From Gnetum montanum (lineage: Eukaryota; Streptophyta; Gnetopsida; Gnetales; Gnetaceae), in the NCBI GenBank assembly GCA_015680685.1, contig MNCI01006151.1:1478546-1542545 (forward strand): 64,000 bases of DNA, in the 5' to 3' direction. Shown here in pieces: positions 57,913 through 64,000 of the stretch; positions within the stretch are counted from its first letter, which is position 1, and each line of letters begins with the position of its first letter. The notes beneath the pieces are model-generated. The model saw only the letters and a list, made by a program, of their open reading frames with translations, did not search any database and had not been told where the DNA came from. The position numbers and the translations under genes were made by a program.

Positions 57913-58668
57913 TGATGAGCCGCGATATCGCATCAGCCCTTATGATATGGCGTACGCGATATCGCAGCCCGCCGTCATGTCTATAAATAAGAGGCGGCTT
58001 TTCCTTGTTCACTTATCTAGATCTAGACCCTTAGCCAAACTATAGGAGTTTTACCATTCCAGAGTTAGAATAATTTCCATGTGCTTGCAGTAGGAGTCTC
58101 AAAGTGAATGGATCTTTATTCGAGCAAATTGTACCTAAGCACACATTTGTGTACGGCAATAAAGACGAACTTTCCAATAAACTTTGCAGCATATGGACTA
58201 AGCTAAATAGGATTTAATTATTGTTAAATGTTTAAATGCTTTCCTAGATAAGTAATCTCTCTCAACTCTTGACTCTCCTAGTTAAGTGCATTCAGTACAA
58301 CTGCAGCGTTTGGTAATCCCAGCAGCGTTGCACTGGTTCAGGGTGTGTGCAGCAAGTGGGAACGGATACTAGTGCTAGGGAAATTAGAACTTAGTTAGTG
58401 AATAGTTATATAAGTTAGTCACTTAGTCTTTTCACCCTTTCCCTATTAGCGTAGGCATTAAAAAGATAAAAGATATAAAAATCACATACCTCAAGCTTAC
58501 TTAACCATACAACCGTGACAATACAAGTAAGTTTGGGAAGACAACGATTGATTAACCTTAAGTGTTCCATTAAGGCGTATAAGCACTTAGTCCTTGGAGT
58601 TCGACTGGATTGCGCGTGAGACGCTCGTATTTGTATGGTTGAGTGTAGGGGTACCTCGCCACTCATCA
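57913..58668 (+). repeat. 3' LTR of gypsy copy 4
   Basis: TGATGAGCCGCGATATCG to CACTCATCA. Contains GCGATATCGC (57922-57931) and the near-palindrome GATATGGCGTACGCGATATC (57944-57963). Shorter than the 5' LTR mainly through a deletion near 58305. Confidence 0.9.
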
Positions 58669-58673
58669 ATAAT

Positions 58674-60738
58674 AAATATAATTAAATAAATACACACCAT
58701 TACTATTTGAAATTTTGTTATGTCAAGTTGTTCCTAAAGATGGTTAGTAACAATTGTTTGTGCCAATTCATAAACATCCATAACTTTTGAGATTTTATTT
58801 GGAGTGGTTTCTTTTGGAATCCATAAATAAAATATCATTACACAATAAATACTATGGTTTCATTTATACTATATTTTTATAAAATAAAAATACTTATTAA
58901 CTTCCAAGATTTGAACTACATTTAAAAACAAACATTCAAGTTCCTTGCACCAAGCCTTTCAAATATTTTCCTTTCGTGCTCTTTGTATCTTTTGAAATTT
59001 TTCTTTGTTATTTTCCTTGCTTTCCTTCTTCTAATAAGGTTTCCAAATATTTTATAAACCTTTTAATAGAATATGTTTTAAAATATACTCACATCCCCCA
59101 TAGATCATTGTTTTTATCATAATTCTTTTATTTCCAAAGCAAACACATTTAGTAAGCTTTATGCTTATAAAAAATATCTATACTTGAATAAATGACATAA
59201 TATCTTATAAACTTACTTATCACAAGTATATATGTTCTCTCTTTAACATATTTGAGAAATTTGAAACCATCTACTAAAGGCATATGTCTATTTGTTAATA
59301 TTATATCATTTTTCTTTTGTATTTTCCAATATGTACAAAGCTCCTTTCCACTTTAACATGTTGTTGCTATCAACTCCAAAAACAAAAAACAAAAACAAAA
59401 AGTAAACATGTCTTTAAAATAAATCATTTTCATTAATATCAAAATCATATTAACTCTGTGTATTAAAAAAATCTAACAAACACACATGCCTTTGTGATAT
59501 GAAATATGTCACTGGCTTTACAACCTAGTAAATAATTTAACAAAAATCGTCCCTTATAATGAGTACCGACAACACTTTTTCACTTTTCATATTTATTACT
59601 CATATGACATGAAACAAACTGTCACTTCCTAGTAGTCCTACATATGGAAATCCATTAATAAATTTCAACACTGCCGCTGCCACTGCCACGGCGGCGGCAG
59701 ACCACAGCCACAGCAACGGCGATACCTTATCTTCTCCCATTTCTTGTACCGATTAATATCGTTCCTGATTTCGAGGGGGAGGGGACTGCATGCATGATGG
59801 TTTTATAGGCACGTTGAAGTAGCAGTAACGGTGTTGATTTTCAGTCTGACTCTTAAAAAATCTAAAGATCAGGGTGAGGCAGCTGGTCCATGGAGAAGTT
59901 AATGATTCAGGGCTGCCGTGTTGACGACGATCCCATCACTCGACGAAAAGTCTTTTTAAAATTTAAAGAGTACGGTCCGTGGTCGACTGAGAAGTTAATG
60001 ATTTAGCGCTTCCTTCTTGCTCACGGTCCCATCCCTCGATGACAAGGCTTCATTTTTCTGGGTAATGCATACTTTGAAGCCGCGTTTTTTGAATTTTCAA
60101 CGCTTCGTTCTAAGTTTTGTGGAGGGTCTTCAATTCAAACTTTTTGTGCTAGCGCAACATTTCAACATCAACGTCGCCGACAAAGGTGATAAAGTCAAGG
60201 GTCTTTGCCTGCCACTACTTTTCCTTTTTCACAAGACAAGTTTAGTACCTTTTTGTTTGAAGGAAAAAAATTTCACCATAGGACATCTTTATTTGCTTTC
60301 TAGAAAGGGGCTTTAATACTTTGTAAGTCTATTAGATTGAACTCATAAACTTCCATTATCTTTGTCTCATTTTAACTTATATTATGCTTTATATCCCTAA
60401 TTTGTAGTTGTGTATTACCTAAGTTGTACAAACGTAACTAAGACTCTTCCTAAATCTATAACATACTAGAACTATACCTTGCTAGGTGTACCCCATGACT
60501 TGAACCTTGGACTAGTTGTTAGAACCTTGAACTAGCTCATCATCATCATCATCTTAACCTTGTTTCAACAAAATGGGATCGACTAAATGAGTTCTTTTTT
60601 GTCATTCGTCTTTATAAAGAGCTAGATCTTTGTTTAGTTATAATTTTTTCAAATCATTTTTTTCCCATGTTTTCTTTGATCTTCCTTTTAGTGGCTTTTT
60701 TGAAGTAGTGATGTATCAATCTTTATTTATAGGTTCAT
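58674..60738. other. Stretch without a recognisable gene, with a GC-rich patch
   Basis: AT-rich to about 59650. Then a CpG-rich patch (59670-60200) with a CTGCCGCTGCCACTGCCACG run, a diverged duplication and the frame 60017-60316 (99 residues, no recognisable domain). The patch looks like single-copy DNA and could be near a gene outside the window. Confidence 0.5.
60539..60600 (+). mobile_element. RTE/SINE-like 3' tail
   Basis: CATCATCATCATCATCTTAA, then CCTTGTTTCAACAAAATGGG and ATCGACTAAATG. This is the form of the CATCAT plus TGGGGTCGGCTACATG tail seen at the 3' ends of plant RTE LINEs and some SINEs, here degenerate. Confidence 0.45.
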
Positions 60739-61145
60739 TAATGAAGCGCTATATAGTCGATGCGTCGACTAGGCCGCGTATACGGGGCCCCGTATACACG
60801 GCCGCATCGACGTGGCCCTGTTTACACAACCACCTATCCCGAACTATAAATAAGAGGGCCTTCTGCCTCATTTAAAGGGCTTCGAGTTAGTTGTAGCGAA
60901 GCTCTTGCATTTTGTTTCTGTAGAAGTTAGATTATTTTCTCAAGTGCATGGCGTAGTGTGATGCTTGTAATTGTACGGCCCCTTTATTCGAGTGTGACGT
61001 ACTTGGACGCTCACATGACCGGAAATAAAGATCGAGATTACTTCATCATTGCAGCATTCACTTAGTTTTAATTATTTAATTGTTATTATTAATTGTCATT
61101 TTTATTTATTGTTTTCTTAATTAATATTTCCTTATCATCATTTAC
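60739..61145 (+). repeat. LTR fragment of the gypsy family (fourth subfamily)
   Basis: Starts near TAATGAAGCGC. A perfect 20-bp palindrome GTATACGGGGCCCCGTATAC (60778-60797) precedes the TATA box GAACTATAAATAAGAGGG. GAAGCTCTTGCA, CTTTATTCGAG and GGAAATAAAGA match the other LTRs in order. The 3' half is missing. Confidence 0.78.
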
Positions 61146-61429
61146 TATTCTTTTTGTTAACTGCGGAGTTTTTGCAAGTGTGCAAGAACTCTTGGATACC
61201 AAAAATGCCAAAGTATGCAAATGCTAAGAAAGTGGAACCTCAAAATGATGTTTGGGATTGGTTTATATAGTGTTTTGCCCATAATGTTTGCTACAAATTG
61301 GGTAGCAAAACTGTTGCAAATTTATGTTACATTTTAGGTGGAGTAGGTGCAAAATCTAGGGGCATACTATATATGGAAAGTGTCATACATCCATGGCCAT
61401 TTCATTTATCAAAAATAGTAACATGAGTA
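61146..61429. other. Unassigned stretch
   Basis: One short frame from about 61206 (MPKYANAKKVEPQNDVWDWF, then a stop and CFAHNVCYKLGSKT) may be part of a zinc-finger or transposase gene, but the match is too weak to name. Confidence 0.3.
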
Positions 61430-61528
61430 CAACATCCACACTGGAGGTAGATCTTCCATCTTGGAGGCAAATATTCCATGCTGGAGGTAGATCTTCCACA
61501 CTAGAGGCATATATTCCATGCTAGGGAT
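61430..61528 (+). repeat. Short repeat array, about 60-bp period
   Basis: The sequence TGGAGGTAGATCTTCCA recurs twice with CTTGGAGGCAAATATTCCATG between, just upstream of the 36-bp minisatellite and related to it. Confidence 0.55.
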
Positions 61529-61935
61529 AGGTGAGTTACACCCCCATGCATCCATGCTGGAAGTAGGTGAGTTGCATTCCCATGCATCCATGTTGGAGGT
61601 AGGTGACTTACACCCCCATGCATCCATATTCGAGGTGGGTGAGTTACACCCCCATGCATCCATGCTAAAGATAGGTGAGTTGCACCCTAATGCATCCACA
61701 TTTGAGGTAGGTAAGTTATACCCCCATGCATCCACATTAGAGATAGGTGAGTTACACCTCCATGCATCCAAGATGGAGGTATGTGAGTTGCACCCACATG
61801 CATCCATGTTGGGGGTAGGTGAGTTGCATTGCCATGCATCCACGTTGGGGGTAGGTGAATTGTACTCATATGCATCCACACTAAAGGGAGGTGAGTTGCA
61901 CCCCCATGTATCCACACTAGAGGTAGGTGCATCAA
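61529..61935 (+). repeat. 36-bp minisatellite, about 11 units
   Basis: The unit begins AGGTGAGTTACACCCCCATG and ends CATCCATGCTGGAAGT. 36 is divisible by three, so frames stay open on both strands: a 12-residue repeat ELHPHASMLEVG on plus and DAWGCNSPTSNM on minus. No start context, promoter or similarity suggests that these are real proteins. Confidence 0.88.
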
Positions 61936-61942
61936 CATTGCG

Positions 61943-61957
61943 CCCCCCCCCCCCCCC
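61943..61957 (+). repeat. Poly-C run of 15
   Basis: Fifteen C in a row at the end of the minisatellite. Its length may be a sequencing artefact. Confidence 0.8.
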
Positions 61958-61959
61958 AC

Positions 61960-62264
61960 CACCTCGTAACCCCCCCTTTTCATGCTATGTATGATGGATA
62001 CCACACCCTCCATGCTGGGAGTAGATGGATTACACCACTCCATGCTAGGGGTAGGTGAGATTTACCCTTCTAGCTTAGAATAGATGAGATGCATCCATGT
62101 TTAGCATAGAAAGTTCTATAGCTCCCATAAAATCCATTAAATTACCTCTTTTAGCATTCTAAAAGGCATTTCTAACATCCCCCATTCCCTCCCCTCCCNT
62201 ATGGTAGTGAAGGCCACATGATCAAAATGGTTACAACATGCAATTTTGGTGGTGTTTCAGAATA
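61960..62264. other. Unassigned stretch after the minisatellite
   Basis: Further degenerate minisatellite words to about 62070, then low-complexity sequence with an N at 62198. Nothing else seen. Confidence 0.5.
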
Positions 62265-62833
62265 GACTATAGAGGATCATTCTCCAGAGGAAGTTTCTAT
62301 GGAGCTGTAATTAGTTGAAAGTAACAGCAATAAGGAGAATAGAAAAAAGACTCAAGTGGAAGCACTTGAAGGAATGTAGACACAAGTGAAGCTAGAAGAT
62401 CTTCAAGGACAACCAAAGGTAATCTAGCAAGAAGTTTCCATGACAAGTTTTCCTATCTTGCTTTGCTAGTAGATATAGAGAATTTAGTGTCTTATTAAGA
62501 GGCATTAAGAAGTGAAAAGAAAAAATAGTGGAAAGCAACCATGCAAGACGAGATGTAATATCTTTTAAAGAATGAGACTTGGAAGTTGGTGGATCTTCTT
62601 AAGGGTAGGAAAGCAATTGACTGTAGACGGTTATTCAAGGTAAAGCATAATGCAATAGAAATTACTAAAAGGTTTCAGGTAAGGTTGGTGGAAAAAGGGT
62701 ACCTTTAGAAATTAGGTCTAGACTTCTTTAAAGTTGAGGACTAGTAGCCAATTTAGCTTCAATCATGATCATTTTGTCTTTAGCTACCATGAATGATCTA
62801 GAGCTAGAGTAGATGGATGCTAGGATAGCTTTT
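62265..62833 (+). mobile_element. copia fragment, same family as 5908-10413
   Basis: Matches 8117-8685 with many small changes: ACTATAGAGGATCATTCTC, GGAAGTTTCTATGGAGCTGT and GGTGGAAAAAGGGTACCTTT are shared. It covers the end of integrase and the start of RT. It is cut at 62834 by the Q LTR. Confidence 0.88.
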
Positions 62834-63012
62834 TGTTGGCACATTTTTACCATTTCATGGAATAGGTGGACTTATTTGCAAATGGTGAGGTACAGAATCC
62901 TAATGAACTGAAACTGTTCAAGGAGGATTATGTTCTTTCTTGTAAAGAATTCTGCAATAGTTAATTAACCATGAAGTTGGAATAGAAATGAAAATGTTGC
63001 TGAATTGAATGT

Positions 63013-63229
63013 TTTGAAAATCAAGGGATAATGACATTGCAATTGGGAATGTTGGCATGAGGGTTTATCTAGAGTCAAAAGAAAATGGTGTATCAATTGT
63101 AGATATCTCTCTAGCTTATGATAGAGTAGCTCTAGTTACTTTTTCTGTAATAAAGTGCAGAGAAGATGAATATGGAATCGGCCTTGATATAACTGGGATT
63201 ACATTCGAGGTGCCACAAATTAAAATGTG
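63013..63229 (+). pseudogene. Gene-like open segment of about 70 codons in the second Q LTR
   Basis: The frame carries NDIAIGNVGMRVYLESKENG, VSIVDISLAYDRVALVTFSV, IKCREDEYGIGLDITGITFE and VPQIKM before a stop, with no interruption. The amino-acid make-up looks like a folded protein, unlike nearby shadow frames. I do not recognise it. The same place in the other Q copy carries other sequence, including alpha-tubulin. Confidence 0.4.
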
Positions 63230-63424
63230 AGAGTACAACTCCACTTATGCATTCGGTTGTATACGCATACATATATTTATATATCAACCCATGCATCAAA
63301 TCCATGGTTATTATCTCTACTACTATGATATAAATAACAATAAAATATAATATTGATTTAAAAAGGGAATTTATGCAACAATTGTTCAAAGTCCTATGAG
63401 AATTGAACACTTGTCAATTGAAAT

Positions 63425-63440
63425 GGTGGTTATAACCACC
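63425..63440. promoter_or_regulatory. Perfect 16-bp palindrome in Q U3, second copy
   Basis: GGTGGTTATAACCACC, identical to 34241-34256. Confidence 0.6.
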
Positions 63441-63542
63441 ACAAAGGCCACTTGTCAACTACAACCTCTTTATCTCCACAATGGCCACTTGTCAACTAAA
63501 TGGGACACGTGTCAACTGCAACTTGTTTCTCTCCATGGTGAA

Positions 63543-63700
63543 CACTTGGCAACTAAATGAAGACACTTGGCAAATGAATGAAGACACTTGGCAACTGAAT
63601 GAAGACACTTGGCAACTAAATGAAGACACTTGGCAACTGCATGAAGACACTTGGCAACTACATGAAGACACTTGGCAACTGAATGAAGACACTTGGCCAT
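63543..63700 (+). repeat. 21-bp minisatellite in Q U3, seven units plus a partial
   Basis: Unit ACTTGGCAACTGAATGAAGAC with one or two changes per unit. The other Q copy has about one unit at 34296-34325 (reverse). 21 is divisible by three, so an open WQLNEDT repeat frame results. Confidence 0.88.
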
Positions 63701-63771
63701 GGAATAGGACACTTGTCCATTGTAGCTTTTTTATCTCTATGGTGGTTACAACCATCCAAAATTGTTGTAAC

Positions 63772-63850
63772 TTACCTAACTTGTTGGGCAAGTAACCTCC
63801 TAACTTGTTGGGCAAGTAATCTCCTAATTGGTTGGCCAAGTTACTTGGGG
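63772..63850 (+). repeat. Tandem repeat of about 25 bp in Q U3
   Basis: Three imperfect copies of AACTTGTTGGGCAAGTAACC, absent from the shorter copy at 34210-34240. Confidence 0.65.
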
Positions 63851-64000
63851 GAGAAGTTAGGTGAGATATTTTTGAATATGTAACTTCCCTACCTACCTTG
63901 GAACCCTATACAAAGGCTTCAACGGTCAAGGAAGAATATCATCATCACACTTGGGATGACATTGGGACTTTTGGGAGGTCTCATACATCACACTTTGGAA

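Larger units (their letters stand above)
51814..58668 (+). mobile_element. Gypsy element copy 4 with TSD ATAAT, pol mostly deleted
   Basis: LTRs at 51814-52624 and 57913-58668 with the duplication ATAAT (51809-51813 and 58669-58673). Gag and protease are followed directly by the post-integrase block at about 55980; RT, RNase H and integrase are missing. The LTRs look more alike and keep more CpG than in the other copies, so this is probably the youngest insertion here. Confidence 0.9.
62834..64000 (+). mobile_element. Second family-Q LTR, U3 part, running off the right edge
   Basis: TGTTGGCACATTTTTACCATTTCATGGAA matches the start of the minus-strand Q element at 36254 for about 35 bases. After a different stretch to about 63260, similarity resumes to the end of the window (reverse of 34610-34080), including the 21-bp repeats, the palindrome and the TATA region (63903). 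Inserted in the copia fragment. Whether it is a solo LTR cannot be seen. Confidence 0.75.

Noticed and set aside
63481-63839. Repeat proteins encoded by the 21-bp minisatellite on both strands
   Set aside because: The array lies in LTR U3 upstream of a TATA box, and unit length divisible by three explains the open frames.

Overview
This is repeat-dominated nuclear DNA from a seed plant with a very large genome, most likely a gymnosperm (inference). It is AT-rich and mostly poor in CpG. I find no complete host gene. Almost everything recognisable is an LTR retrotransposon, most reading frames carry stops and frameshifts, and elements are inserted inside one another. Three N bases (43637, 43695, 62198) point to a draft assembly.

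Layout. (1) 1-4263, minus: 5' part of a Ty3/gypsy element (copy 1: LTR, tRNA-Asp-type primer site, gag, protease) inserted into an RTE LINE (4264-4600). (2) 5908-10413, plus: a decayed Ty1/copia element with both LTRs. (3) 11436-24843, plus: gypsy copy 2 (LTR tail, gag, protease, RT), split by a chromovirus (11965 to about 21320). The chromovirus has an initiator-Met primer site, a 5S-rRNA-like segment and an antisense spliced gene relic between its 5' LTR and gag, and a C-terminal chromodomain. (4) 24844-32300, minus: the 3' half of another gypsy element (RT, RNase H, integrase, spacer, and a third ORF with its own promoter and intron). (5) 32301-51748, plus: the 3' end of a gypsy element H, interrupted by a 3.28-kb solo LTR of family Q (32976-36254, TSD GTTAC) holding an alpha-tubulin pseudogene fragment, and by the 13.2-kb gypsy copy 3 (37114-50302), which has gag, pol and the third ORF. 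(6) 51814-58668, plus: gypsy copy 4, bounded by TSD ATAAT, with gag and protease but RT to integrase deleted. (7) 58669-64000: low-copy-looking DNA with a GC-rich patch, an LTR fragment, a 36-bp minisatellite, a copia fragment and a second Q LTR running off the window.

The gypsy family has LTRs with TGATGAG...CTCATCA ends, a tRNA-Asp-type primer site, gag beginning MSSS, Athila/Tat-like RT, a long 3' spacer, and in two copies a third ORF placed behind its own TATA box, a palindrome and a 5'-UTR intron. The most unusual signals are this spliced third ORF, palindromes next to the TATA boxes that keep their symmetry while their sequence changes, the Q LTRs that carry different gene-like inserts in the same place, and the antisense multi-exon relic in the chromovirus leader.
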